Below are positions 55,905-64,000 of a stretch of DNA of 64,000 bases, one piece after another; within the stretch, counting starts at the first letter, position 1, and each line of letters opens with the position of its first letter. The stretch covers positions 118,564 through 182,563 of the forward strand of contig CBFFRP010000186.1 of assembly GCA_965644295.1 (NCBI GenBank), read 5' to 3'. The position numbers and the translations under genes were made by a program. The notes below the pieces were generated by a model, which ran no database searches, was not told where the DNA came from, and saw only the letters and a list, made by a program, of their open reading frames with translations. This DNA is from Paraphysomonas bandaiensis (lineage: Eukaryota > Chrysophyceae).

Positions 55905-56166
55905 GATTTTGGCATTTTGGCTTTCTGGCATTTTGGCTTTTATGAAAATTAGAAAAAGTTATAAAATAAAATTTATTATATAGTTTATGTTATAAAAATC
56001 CAGTGCCATAATGCCAGTTGTGGTGGTGATGATTTTGGCTTTCTGGCATTTTGGCTTTCTGGCATTTTGGCTTTTATGAAAATTAGAAAAAGTTATAAAA
56101 TAAAATTTATTATATAGTTTATGTTATAAAAATCCAGTGCCATAATGCCAGTTGTGGTGGTGATGA
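55905..56166. repeat. Two tandem ~130-bp AT-rich units
   Basis: The second copy is offset by 134 bp and near-identical from GGCTTTTATGAAAATTAG to GCCAGTTGTGGTGGTGATGA. Multiple TGGCATTTTGG motifs face TGCCATAATGCCA, so each unit can fold. Confidence 0.85.
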
Positions 56167-56211
56167 TGATGGTGGTGTTGTAACAGTGATGATGATCGTG
56201 ATGATGATGAT

Positions 56212-56272
56212 ATATTGATATACGGGGACTCTGTGACACTTTAGTGTCACATAGTTCCCCGTATATCAATAT
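56212..56272. repeat. 61-bp near-perfect palindrome
   Basis: ATATTGATATACGGGGA ... TCCCCGTATATCAATAT with TGTGACACT/AGTGTCACA in the middle. It overlaps the left end of the TIR element below. Confidence 0.85.
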
Positions 56273-56490
56273 AGACCCCTTCCATCAATTTATAGGCGAT
56301 AGCACTTACTGAAAATTGGTGGGAGCACATACCGAAAGAAGGGTGGTTCAGTCAAAGGTTTTGGCAAGTGTCAACAACTGCAAAGCGTTTTTCGAAGTCG
56401 ATTTCTAAGGTCCCTCACTTGTGAAATTAACCAACATTGAATAATCCGTGGGTGTGAATCCGCGTGACGTACGAGTGTCACAGAATCCCC
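56224..56490. mobile_element. Possible TIR element (~267 bp) before the small-ORF island
   Basis: GGGGACTCTGTGACACT at the left is answered by AGTGTCACAGAATCCCC at 56474-56490 (16 of 17 match). TAC lies on both sides (56221-56223, 56491-56493) as a possible 3-bp duplication. A further inverted copy sits at 56243-56260. No ORF. Alternatively these are binding sites or terminal motifs of the neighbouring island. Confidence 0.4.
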
Positions 56491-56574
56491 TACCATAATT
56501 TGTGTGGGTGACACAGAATTACAAGATCGCAATTTACCCGGAAAATAAATTCGTTTAATTTCCTCGGATTATTT

Positions 56575-56598
56575 TCTTAACTATAATAAAAACAAAAT
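56575..56598 (+). promoter_or_regulatory. Upstream block of GIY-YIG gene 1
   Basis: TCTTAACTATAATAAAAACA directly before the ATG; repeated almost exactly at 57001 before the second copy. Confidence 0.5.
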
Positions 56599-56958
56599 AT
56601 GGAAAATTTCATTGTGTACAAAATTACCGGAAAGCATACAAATAAAACATATTATGGAAAAACAATGCTACCTGTAGAAGAACGCCTTTCCCTTCATCTA
56701 TCATCTTATAGACACCACAAAGAGACATATTGTTTATCTCCCTATCTCCCAGTTTTTGATATAATTCGAGAAAATAATAATAGCGATATTAAAATTACAA
56801 CATTAACACCTGGTTCAACTAATTATTTCAATGCAACAGCAATCGAGAAACACTATATTGAACAAGATAAAAACTGTTGTAATAAGAATGGATCAGATTA
56901 TACCGTGGAGGAATATCTGATTGAATATTCAAAAAAACACAGTGAAATTAATAAATGA
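56599..56958 (+). CDS. GIY-YIG endonuclease, copy 1 (119 aa, truncated)
   Basis: GIY-YIG fold by eye: FIVYKITGKHTNKTYYGKT (the two signature strands as VYKI...TYYGKT), then RLSLHLSSYRHH with the conserved Arg/His helix, and the metal-binding Glu in ATAIEKHYIEQDKNCCNK. Such small nucleases occur in mobile introns, giant viruses and virophage-like elements, where they nick DNA. Intronless and AT-rich, unlike host genes. Compared with copy 2, one A is lost in AATAAA(A)TGA, so the frame stops before the basic tail. Confidence 0.75.
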   Translation: MENFIVYKITGKHTNKTYYGKTMLPVEERLSLHLSSYRHHKETYCLSPYLPVFDIIRENNNSDIKITTLTPGSTNYFNATAIEKHYIEQDKNCCNKNGSDYTVEEYLIEYSKKHSEINK

Positions 56959-57000
56959 AACGTGAGAAATATACCCGGAAAATAAATTCAGATTATTTTT

Positions 57001-57023
57001 TCTTAACTATAATAAAAACAAAT
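57001..57023 (+). promoter_or_regulatory. Upstream block of GIY-YIG gene 2
   Basis: TCTTAACTATAATAAAAACA followed by AATATG; same block and spacing as before copy 1. Confidence 0.5.
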
Positions 57024-57443
57024 ATGAACAATTTCATTGTATACAAAATTACCGGAAAGCATACAAATAAAACATATTTTGGAAAAACATCGCTACCTGT
57101 AAAAAAGCGTCTTTCCCTTCATCTATCAGCTTATAGATTTTACAAAGAGTCATATGGTTTATCTTCTTATTTCTCAGTTTTTGATATATTTCGAGAAAGC
57201 AATGATCTTAAAAGCGATATTGAAATTACAATATTAACACCTGGTTTAAGTAATTACAATGCAGCAGCAATCGAGGATCACTATATTCAGCGAGATAAAA
57301 ACTGTTGTAATAAAAATAGATCAGGTTTTACCACGAGCAACATGAAGGAATATCAAAAAGATTATTGGGAAAAACATAAAAATAAAATTAATAAAATGAG
57401 ACGTGAGAAATATGCTCAAAATAAAAAATCTTGTGTACATTAA
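57024..57443 (+). CDS. GIY-YIG endonuclease, copy 2 (139 aa)
   Basis: Tandem duplicate of copy 1, 425 bp downstream. FIVYKITGKHTNKTYFGKT, RLSLHLSAYRFYK and AAAIEDHYIQRDKNCCNK carry the signature residues. It continues into a Lys/Arg-rich tail (KINKMRREKYAQNKK) that may contact DNA and that copy 1 has lost. The start at 57024 (MNNFIVY) is chosen by alignment and by the upstream block; the longer frame from 56955 encodes the remnant of copy 1's tail. Confidence 0.78.
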   Translation: MNNFIVYKITGKHTNKTYFGKTSLPVKKRLSLHLSAYRFYKESYGLSSYFSVFDIFRESNDLKSDIEITILTPGLSNYNAAAIEDHYIQRDKNCCNKNRSGFTTSNMKEYQKDYWEKHKNKINKMRREKYAQNKKSCVH

Positions 57444-57447
57444 AAAC

Positions 57448-57723
57448 ATGGAAAATAAAAAACGCGGACGTCCCATAAAATATAACTCCGAAGAAGAGCG
57501 AAAGCAAGCAAAGCGGATACAAGATCAACTTTCATATAAACGAAGAAAATCACAACAGAATGAAATTTTAGAAATATTATCTAATGATGGATCATCATCA
57601 TCGATTTATGAACCCTCGGAAACTGAAACACCAGTGTACACAAATACAGAAATCCGTCAAGAAGAGATAAAAATTGAAATTTACTCGGATAATTTTAATT
57701 TGTGTTTGAATATAAAGAAATAA
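57448..57723 (+). CDS. Basic small protein with GRP motif, DNA-binding-like (91 aa)
   Basis: Starts MENKKRGRPIKYNSEEERKQ: an AT-hook-like KRGRPIK followed by a charged helix (KQAKRIQDQLSYKRRKSQ), then an acidic Ser/Glu-rich second half. It resembles short GRP...EEE...RR proteins seen in repeats and viruses of eukaryotic microbes. Probably binds DNA; function unknown. Four bases after the GIY-YIG stop, so tightly packed. Confidence 0.6.
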   Translation: MENKKRGRPIKYNSEEERKQAKRIQDQLSYKRRKSQQNEILEILSNDGSSSSIYEPSETETPVYTNTEIRQEEIKIEIYSDNFNLCLNIKK

Positions 57724-57747
57724 ATATTAGGTATATTAAAAAGAAAA
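57723..57747 (+). promoter_or_regulatory. Shared AT-rich block before the acidic ORF
   Basis: ATATTAGGTATATTAAAAAG then AAAA and ATG; the same core (ATATTAGTTATATTAAATAA) precedes the next ORF. Confidence 0.5.
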
Positions 57748-58056
57748 ATGTCTGAATCCTCCATCAACACCAACAACCTAACAACTCTCCCACAAACTGA
57801 GGAAGAATGGCGTAGAGCGATGACTGAATATGAACAAGCCAACGATTTGTTACCCCTCCCACGAACTCTTGAAGAAGCGTATATGCTACACGAAGCCTCT
57901 GAAAATGATTACAGTAATCTTATTGATGATTATGAAGATTACTTGAATGGATATGATGATGACTTCGATGAATCTGAGGTATCCGACGATGAAGAATTCC
58001 CACCTCGTGAAAATTCCCCGGTGTCAATTATAGATCATCCAAATCTTTTAGATTAA
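57748..58056 (+). CDS. Acidic small protein, unknown (102 aa)
   Basis: Intronless, strongly acidic C-terminal half (NLIDDYEDYLNGYDDDFDES, then SDDEEFPPRE). No family recognised. Position and upstream block tie it to the island. It could be an acidic partner of the neighbouring basic protein. Confidence 0.55.
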   Translation: MSESSINTNNLTTLPQTEEEWRRAMTEYEQANDLLPLPRTLEEAYMLHEASENDYSNLIDDYEDYLNGYDDDFDESEVSDDEEFPPRENSPVSIIDHPNLLD

Positions 58057-58077
58057 TAAAAGAGTATAAAGAAAATA

Positions 58078-58102
58078 AAATATTAGTTATATTAAATAAA
58101 AA
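58078..58102 (+). promoter_or_regulatory. Shared AT-rich block before the last island ORF
   Basis: ATATTAGTTATATTAAATAA immediately before the ATG, matching the block at 57723. Confidence 0.5.
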
Positions 58103-58294
58103 ATGTCTTATTTTTATGAAGATGAGTGGAACACATCCTCCGATGATGAATGGAATAATTATGAAGATTACATTGGGTTTAGAATAACTGATTCACCACC
58201 ACCACCACCACAAAAACGTAAACGAGCAACTAAAAACACTCGGAAGAATAAACAACATCAAACAAACAAAGATCAAAAACACCCAGATGTATAA
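58103..58294 (+). CDS. Small acidic/basic protein, unknown (63 aa)
   Basis: N-terminal half acidic with SYFYEDEWNTSSDDEWNNYE; then a Pro run (SPPPPPQ type) and a Lys/Arg-rich tail (KRKRATKNTRKNKQ). Resembles a nuclear-localisation or nucleic-acid-binding tail. No family. Confidence 0.5.
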   Translation: MSYFYEDEWNTSSDDEWNNYEDYIGFRITDSPPPPPQKRKRATKNTRKNKQHQTNKDQKHPDV

Positions 58295-59483
58295 ACAACT
58301 CAGGTCTTGCAACCTAAGATCACTGAAAAGATATGAAATGGTTGTTTATCGAAACAACAAAACAGAATGCTATAATAATAACTCTTTAAGAAACCAACAG
58401 CCAGAGATACGAGCTCCCAAGTATCCTGCAATCTAAAGCTCCCAATAGACAGATCAGTCAACCAACTATGTTAATTTCATAGAGAATTATTATTAAAACT
58501 AAGTTACAAGCGAAACAAAAGACAGACCCCTAGTCTAAAGACTCCTCCTCATACACAGGACATTGAATGCAACCACAACCGTACAATATGCTCATACATG
58601 TACTACACTACATACGATTCATATCCTACATCGTTTATAGTCAAAAACGCCCTGAAATACGCCTAAATAGGTCCTTTCCAAAAACCTCCGATTTTTGAGT
58701 CCCAAAACCCCAAAAATCCCCAATTTTTTGAGAATTGCAGAAAATCGCCGATTTTCGAGCCACAAACACCCAAAATGACAATATTCGAATCCACAAAAAT
58801 TGCAAGCACATTTCATGACAACGTGAAATACACAATCGCCAACTCATGCATAATACCGACAAAATGCAATCGGGTTCAAAAGCTTACAATCGAACGGTTA
58901 AATATCATTTCCTTGCAAGAGTGTGTACTTTAGACTGGACCATACAAATACACTCATATTCAGATCACTAACATGCCCATGACACCTCTGCATCTGCGTC
59001 CAATGGCACCTTACGAATTCCTCCCCATTCCGGAGAAAATCGATGGTGTGTGGCAATGGAAAAATAATCGTATATCATAGTCCGGAACGATGAGCAAGCA
59101 CATAGAGCTGTTCAAAACCATCAGAAAGCTTCTCATAATGATGAATGGACTACGAATATCGCACATGCGGTACCAATCAATGCTTCCTAACTCAAAACGC
59201 TATGACACCGACTACCGTATGGATATAGGCGTAAACCGACGGGTAGCAATCGCGTAGATCAAAGAAAACGTGTGTTCGAGGGTAAATCCTAGTTGTCTGT
59301 CGTCTTGCCCTCGTAATAATAATCTGTATCTCTTGTTGTCACCAATCTTATACAAAACAAGCTACATATACCCTACATATTATGTTATCATATCGTTATT
59401 GCATTAATATAGTTATCAATATTATTATGATGATGTCATTAAACGTGTTAAAGGGTGTTATAAAAGCCCACGGCTTTACATTA
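58295..59483. other. Intergenic; probably includes the 3' LTR of the gypsy element
   Basis: No gene. An LTR should begin (minus strand, TGTAAAGCCGTGGGC) next to the purine tract at 59484-59499 and run toward lower coordinates, but its other copy is outside the window, so the border is unknown. 58670-58760 holds repeated ATTTTTGAG/CCCCAA motifs. Confidence 0.4.
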
Positions 59484-59499
59484 CCCTTTCTCCCCCCCC
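59484..59499 (-). promoter_or_regulatory. Polypurine tract of the gypsy element
   Basis: Minus-strand GGGGGGGGAGAAAGGG lies 12 nt past the pol stop codon, the expected plus-strand primer at the 3' LTR edge. Confidence 0.65.
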
Positions 59500-59510
59500 G
59501 GATGCCGTAG

Positions 59511-62500
59511 CTACTCCTGAATAATTTTGGGATAAGCCGCAGCGAGCGACGCATCAACCAAAATCATGCGAGCAGGGTCAAAATCCTTCTGGGACCCCCA
59601 ACAATAGACCAAATAGTTGTCGAAGGCATAGTTGGAACCGTTGAGATTAAAACGGGCGCTAATCTTGCGTTTGGAATTCTTGTGATACCAATGGGTGTAC
59701 GTGAATTCCATGACATACGCGGCCGTGGCATAATCCGGTAAACCAAGACTCTCGTACCACAGGTCACCGTAGAACCTGAGATCAACATAGACAGTATCTC
59801 CAACCGAAACTGTTGTGATATTCTCCTTCCTCATTGAAGAGATAAAACGCTTCGCAGTAAACGAGTCGTACGCGAGGTGTCGCAAGTAAGGCCTAGACTC
59901 ACAAAAATCGTAATATGCCTCACACTGAATATCCGGTGTCCATGGAATGTCCAAGATATCGCCGTCCGCATACTTCACCTTGAAGACCATCGTAGATTTG
60001 GTTCGTGAATCTCCCGTATATGAAAGAATTTCCTCCACCTTAAATTGTTCATGGTCTCGCATCGCCGCCTCAATAGCCGATTCCTTATCTCCGAAAAATG
60101 GCTCAAGATCAGAGACAAAGTATTCCCGAATTCCCCCGGTAAGAATATTACGAATTTGAACATCGTTCTTGTATTGTCGCACCACTTCGAAAGGACCCTT
60201 CATCCTCGAGGATAATTTCGGATGTGGTTTAGCACCAGCGTCGAACATAACAAAATCGCCTGGACAATACTGGTTTTGTTTGGCAGGATCCAAACCCGCT
60301 TCCGCTCGTTTCTCAACTAGAGACTTCTGGTAATCTGCTGATATCTGGCGAACTAGAGCTAAGTAATCGTTCAGCCTTTTCAACAGCTGATGAGACGGAT
60401 CATTGTCTCTCCCCTGGGCGGCCAGAAGATTCTTATAAATGGAATCCTGGGACCCAAACGTCAGTTCGAATGCAGAATACCCCGTCTCACTACTCTCGTG
60501 GGTATTCAGAATGAACATGATAGTGGCAAGTAACAGTTCGTCCTCCAAAACAGCATCGGCCTCAATTCGCTTGTCAAAACAAATAGCACGGATGTGACGA
60601 ACCACTTCCTTAATAATACGCTCACATCCATTGACATGCCTGTTGGCAATACTAAAAACATGACGAAGTCCTGACAACTTAACCAGTTCTGCGAAAAGTT
60701 CTGATTTGAGATCAGGACCCATATCTGATATAATCATATCCGTGAGCCCGTATGTACACCAGCACTTCCACACTGCTGTAGCTAAATTGATAGCTGTCAT
60801 TCCTTTCACCGCATATAGGTACACCAATTTCGTAAACAAATTAACCATGACCACAATATGCGTGTAACCAGATTTAGAAACAGGTGTAATAGCAACCGCG
60901 TCAATTCCCAAAGCACTCCTGGAATGAGGCGGTTTTAAATGTCTAGTAATAGGAATCAATCGCTGCTTCAGCTCTCGCCTATTCTTCTGACAGTTGATAC
61001 ATTCGTCCACGAAGTCTGCAACCACCTTGAAAGGCACGCCGTGTCCCGGAAATTGCTTACACAGACGCTTCCACGTCTCTTTCGCACCCCAGTGTCCTGC
61101 TTGCGCGTTGTGAACCTCTTTGATAGCCTGATAATAATCTATCCTCTGTACCTCCGTAGGCGGCGCGATCTCTTGAACGTCGTCCTCAAAATCATCCTTT
61201 TCAAAGATGTTATGCAGTGTCACGAAGTTCACTTCATCTGAGTCGAAATCGTCACTTTCGTCCACAAATCCGGACAAATACAGCAATCTTGACAAGCAAT
61301 CCGCAACCACATTGTTCTTCCCTGGGATATGACGAATCAAAAAGTCAAAATCCTGCAAATAAATTCTCCATCGAATTATCTTCGCAACTTCTGATGCCTC
61401 CATCCACACAAGGTTGTTGTGGTCCGTCTCGATTGTAAATTTCTTTCCTCTCAAATAAAACGAAAATTTCTTGACTGAATAGAATATACCAAAACCCTCC
61501 TTCTCAATAGTACACCACTTCAAGGCTTGCTCTGACAATTTCTTGGAACAGATAGCAATAGTTTGCTGTTGAATCGGACTAGACCCAGTTCCCTCAACAG
61601 TCTGGAAAAGAATGCCTGCCACTCCATAGTCACTAGCATCTGTCCTAAGTGTCCACTCAAGATCATAATTCGGATAAAACAAAGCACAAGACTGTTGCAA
61701 ACCACTCTTATAGTTTTCAAACTCCTGCCTATAATCGTGCTGCCATGTCGTTTCTTCCCAATTAAAACTACTCTTAGTCATATCCGTAAGATGTTTAACC
61801 AAATCTGAGTAATTCTGAACAAATGGAGCAAAGAATACTCCCAGACCCAACAAAGATCTAATCTTCTTACATCTATTTCCATTCTCTGGAAAAGGAATCT
61901 TCAATAAAGCCTCTTTCCTATCGTCCGTGAGCTCGAAACTATTGTGCCTTACCAAATAGCCAAAAAACTTGATCTCCCTAAATCCTAACCAGGTCTTTGC
62001 AAATTTCAACACAACTCCATGTTCAATGCATCTATCCAGGAAAATCTCCAGCTTCTTATACGCATCATCAAAATCATGTGCCAATAACAGAACATTATCA
62101 AATATACACAGCGCCCATTCCAGATCTCCAAACAATTTGACTACCGCTTCTTGCAACACACTAATCCCTGGAGACACTCCCTCCGGAAGGAATAAAGGCT
62201 GAAATTGGCCCCACGGTGTTTGAACTGACAATTTTTCAGATGTGTTCTCATGCAACCTGATCTGATGGAACGCATTCGTGAGGTCAATGTCCATAAATAT
62301 CTTATAGCCAATAATACGATCCAACTCATGTCTTACATTAGGAACTGTATAGTGTGGACTTGGAATGTACTTGTTGATTTGCACGTAATCCCCACAAATC
62401 CTAATAAAAGGTTTCGTGGCTTTTGGCGCGATCACCAAACAAGAAGCCCATGGCGACCTACTAGGAACATAGATGTAACCACACAGTCTCCTAAACTCCT

Positions 62501-63449
62501 TCTCCGCATCCTCATATAATCTAGGATTTACGGGTCTTGCCTTCGGCTTGATCCTAGGAGGCAAATTCTCAGCGAACTTGATGTTCAACGGATCCACTCC
62601 TTTTATACCTTCCCACCGCTCTGGAACAAATACCTCTACTCCCTTAGTCCTCAATAACTCCAGCACCGGTCGCGCTGCTGAGAACTCTGGAGACACGTGC
62701 TCACCAAACATATCCTCGAACTCGCTCAAAGCTTCCTCTCTAGTTTTTCCAAGAAAACTTGAGGCAAATCCGAACTGCGAAGGGTCCGGAACATCCAATT
62801 CTTCAGGTGCTACCTCCCTACTACTGTCACACCACGGCTGCAATAATTCTTCAACCGCATTCAACAACAAATCATCCTCGGTAACATCGTCCTCACGCCT
62901 TTTAATAAAACTTACTTCTGATTCAATTCGTTCAATAGTCCTTCCTTTAAGCATAAATAGAAAATAATCCCATAGATCCTTAACGATAGCCGGAAGTCCA
63001 ATAATAATATCGTTGCTACCCATATCAGCAACAATGAAATCCCCGTCATATAACACGAACTCTCCCTTGGAGTCTTCTCTCTCAAACCTCAATTTTAATT
63101 TCACTACAAAACTACACTTCATTCTCGACGTTTTATCGGCAAATCCTATAACTGTTTCTTTTTTTATGACTTTGTTTTCACACACATGATTTCTAAACGT
63201 CTCAAACAAATCCTTGGAAATGAAGTTAGATGTTAGGGCTCCAGTGTCGAACAATATTCCACGCACAGATATTATATAGTTATCATCACATACAATGCTT
63301 CCCCCAGAATGAGCCAATGTCAAGTCTTTTCGTTCTCGCGTATTACAGACATTCATCAAATTTCTGAGGAAAACTCGACTAACAGTCTCAGGATCATTCA
63401 AACCGTACAATATTTCTTCGTGATCCTGCGAACCATTAGCCTCGCACAT
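59511..63449 (-). CDS. Ty3/gypsy Pol polyprotein (PR-RT-RNaseH-IN-chromo-like), 1312 aa
   Basis: Protease site DTG at residues 68-70 (GILFDTGALTSNF). Reverse transcriptase ~300-520: FMDIDLTNAFHQIRLH (385-400) and the catalytic box CIFDNVLLLA (449-457), where the usual YxDD is FDN. RNase H ~600-720 (LRTDASDYGVAGILF, ETDHNNLVWM, HIPGKNNVVADCLSR). Integrase HHCC (GHWGAKETWKRL...CINCQKNR) and core (ALGIDAVAI, ISDMGPDLKSE, NGCERIIKEV). The end has a barrel-like GPFEVVRQY and a chromodomain-like VEEILSYTGD...VKYADGDILDIPW. Open throughout, so probably recent. Gag is in another frame upstream. Confidence 0.92.
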   Translation of the reverse strand: MCEANGSQDHEEILYGLNDPETVSRVFLRNLMNVCNTRERKDLTLAHSGGSIVCDDNYIISVRGILFDTGALTSNFISKDLFETFRNHVCENKVIKKETVIGFADKTSRMKCSFVVKLKLRFEREDSKGEFVLYDGDFIVADMGSNDIIIGLPAIVKDLWDYFLFMLKGRTIERIESEVSFIKRREDDVTEDDLLLNAVEELLQPWCDSSREVAPEELDVPDPSQFGFASSFLGKTREEALSEFEDMFGEHVSPEFSAARPVLELLRTKGVEVFVPERWEGIKGVDPLNIKFAENLPPRIKPKARPVNPRLYEDAEKEFRRLCGYIYVPSRSPWASCLVIAPKATKPFIRICGDYVQINKYIPSPHYTVPNVRHELDRIIGYKIFMDIDLTNAFHQIRLHENTSEKLSVQTPWGQFQPLFLPEGVSPGISVLQEAVVKLFGDLEWALCIFDNVLLLAHDFDDAYKKLEIFLDRCIEHGVVLKFAKTWLGFREIKFFGYLVRHNSFELTDDRKEALLKIPFPENGNRCKKIRSLLGLGVFFAPFVQNYSDLVKHLTDMTKSSFNWEETTWQHDYRQEFENYKSGLQQSCALFYPNYDLEWTLRTDASDYGVAGILFQTVEGTGSSPIQQQTIAICSKKLSEQALKWCTIEKEGFGIFYSVKKFSFYLRGKKFTIETDHNNLVWMEASEVAKIIRWRIYLQDFDFLIRHIPGKNNVVADCLSRLLYLSGFVDESDDFDSDEVNFVTLHNIFEKDDFEDDVQEIAPPTEVQRIDYYQAIKEVHNAQAGHWGAKETWKRLCKQFPGHGVPFKVVADFVDECINCQKNRRELKQRLIPITRHLKPPHSRSALGIDAVAITPVSKSGYTHIVVMVNLFTKLVYLYAVKGMTAINLATAVWKCWCTYGLTDMIISDMGPDLKSELFAELVKLSGLRHVFSIANRHVNGCERIIKEVVRHIRAICFDKRIEADAVLEDELLLATIMFILNTHESSETGYSAFELTFGSQDSIYKNLLAAQGRDNDPSHQLLKRLNDYLALVRQISADYQKSLVEKRAEAGLDPAKQNQYCPGDFVMFDAGAKPHPKLSSRMKGPFEVVRQYKNDVQIRNILTGGIREYFVSDLEPFFGDKESAIEAAMRDHEQFKVEEILSYTGDSRTKSTMVFKVKYADGDILDIPWTPDIQCEAYYDFCESRPYLRHLAYDSFTAKRFISSMRKENITTVSVGDTVYVDLRFYGDLWYESLGLPDYATAAYVMEFTYTHWYHKNSKRKISARFNLNGSNYAFDNYLVYCWGSQKDFDPARMILVDASLAAAYPKIIQE

Positions 63450-63452
63450 TTG

Positions 63453-64000
63453 TCAAGTCACTCCACCAGGCCTCGGCAAAATCTTTCGCGGCCCTTTGGA
63501 ATCATCTGCCATCATCTGAGACAGCTTCTTCATCATCCATTTCCGGGTTTCCGTTGCAACTGCTCCATTATGACCCTGGACATGCTTACATTCCTTCCCT
63601 TTGTAGCAGTTCCCATACAACGCATACGCAGCAACCACGGGTTGGATTAACAGTCTTCTCCAGGTTCATCACCTGTTCTATAGCTTCCTTATCAGACTCT
63701 GGTTCGCCGAGCAACATCTCCTCAACCTCATTCTCGAAATCATCATCTGACATCCCGTCATCCTTGACCACAACTATCGGGTCAACCTCCTTGTCATCTA
63801 AATCACTGTAGAAATCATCCTCAACTCGGTCCGCAAACTGCACGTTGTTTAAAGATTTCGGTTTCTCCTTTGCAACGTATCCATTGTCCCGATTCCTCGA
63901 ACTCCTTTGAATTTGCTTCCTACTGAAATCGGACCCTTCATAAGGCACCAATCTGATGTTCTTGGACGCCTCATAATGCTCACTCGCCTTGGAAACGTAT
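63453..64000 (-). CDS. Ty3/gypsy Gag C-terminal part, runs off the window
   Basis: 63951-63586 is an acidic gag segment (DDGMSDDDFENEVEEML). A CCCH-like zinc motif (YGNCYKGKECKHVQGHN) lies in another frame at 63638-63453, ending four bases before the pol ATG. Either a frameshift separates the two or one start is misplaced. The 5' end and 5' LTR are outside. Confidence 0.6.

Noticed and set aside
56955-57443. Longer start for GIY-YIG copy 2 (MKREKYTRK...)
   Set aside because: The extra N-terminus is the leftover tail of copy 1 plus the upstream block, not part of the nuclease.
1-64000. tRNA, rRNA or other structural RNA genes
   Set aside because: I looked for tRNA arm motifs and conserved rRNA words on both strands and saw none I could support; a covariance-model scan would be needed to exclude them.

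Overview
The window is nuclear DNA of an intron-rich eukaryote. Host genes are split by many short GT-AG introns (about 40-120 nt, often ending TTTTATAG). The recognisable products are eukaryotic: a RAD9 checkpoint clamp subunit, a REEP/Yop1 ER-shaping protein, a SEL1L/Hrd3 ERAD adaptor, a double-KH RNA-binding protein and a torsin-like AAA+ ATPase. I cannot name the species. The Ty3/gypsy and Ty1/copia relics and the KH protein remind me of protist (for example stramenopile) sequences, but that is recollection, not a computed placement. TATG/CATA tetranucleotide arrays occur throughout, in intergenic DNA and in introns.

Layout. 0-5 kb: a two-exon small gene, a 1.3 kb (ATGT)n array, two dispersed repeats, a collagen-like G-X-D protein gene and a TA-flanked MITE. 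5-8.4 kb: the second copy of a dispersed repeat, a broken Ty3/gypsy integrase and another (ATGT)n array. 8.4-10.4 kb: an eight-exon RAD9 gene. 10.9-15.5 kb: a complete, young LTR retrotransposon that encodes only a gag/protease-like protein, with the reading frame starting inside its 5' LTR. 16.2-18.3 kb: a nine-exon REEP gene with a C-terminal C2-like domain. 19.2-30.7 kb: an ankyrin exon array with 40 ankyrin exons (39 of exactly 99 nt, one of 102 nt), all phase 0, in seven modules that share the same N-cap, last repeat and tail exons; homologous DNA flanks both ends.

31.5-37.0 kb: two related degenerate copia elements in opposite orientation, separated by a near-perfect palindromic element. 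37.8-38.3 kb: a small three-exon gene. 40.2-43.5 kb: a fifteen-exon SEL1L gene. 44.5-46.6 kb: the double-KH gene. 47.4-49.2 kb: a duplicated AT-rich segment, one copy carrying a Harbinger-type MITE whose empty site survives in the other. 50.8-53.1 kb: the torsin-like gene. 53.8-55.7 kb: a copia gag-protease ORF cut off before integrase.

55.6-58.3 kb is an AT-rich island with hairpins, tandem repeats, a short TIR-bounded element and five tightly packed intronless small ORFs (two tandem GIY-YIG nucleases, a basic GRP-motif protein, two acidic proteins), each with a shared AT-rich block just before its ATG. It looks virus- or mobile-element-derived. 59.5-64 kb: a Ty3/gypsy gag-pol element on the minus strand, running off the window.

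Host genes are ordinary housekeeping functions in ER membrane and quality control, DNA-damage signalling and RNA binding, with no operon-like logic. The accessory interest lies in the ankyrin exon array, the small-ORF island, the gag-only LTR element and the MITEs.
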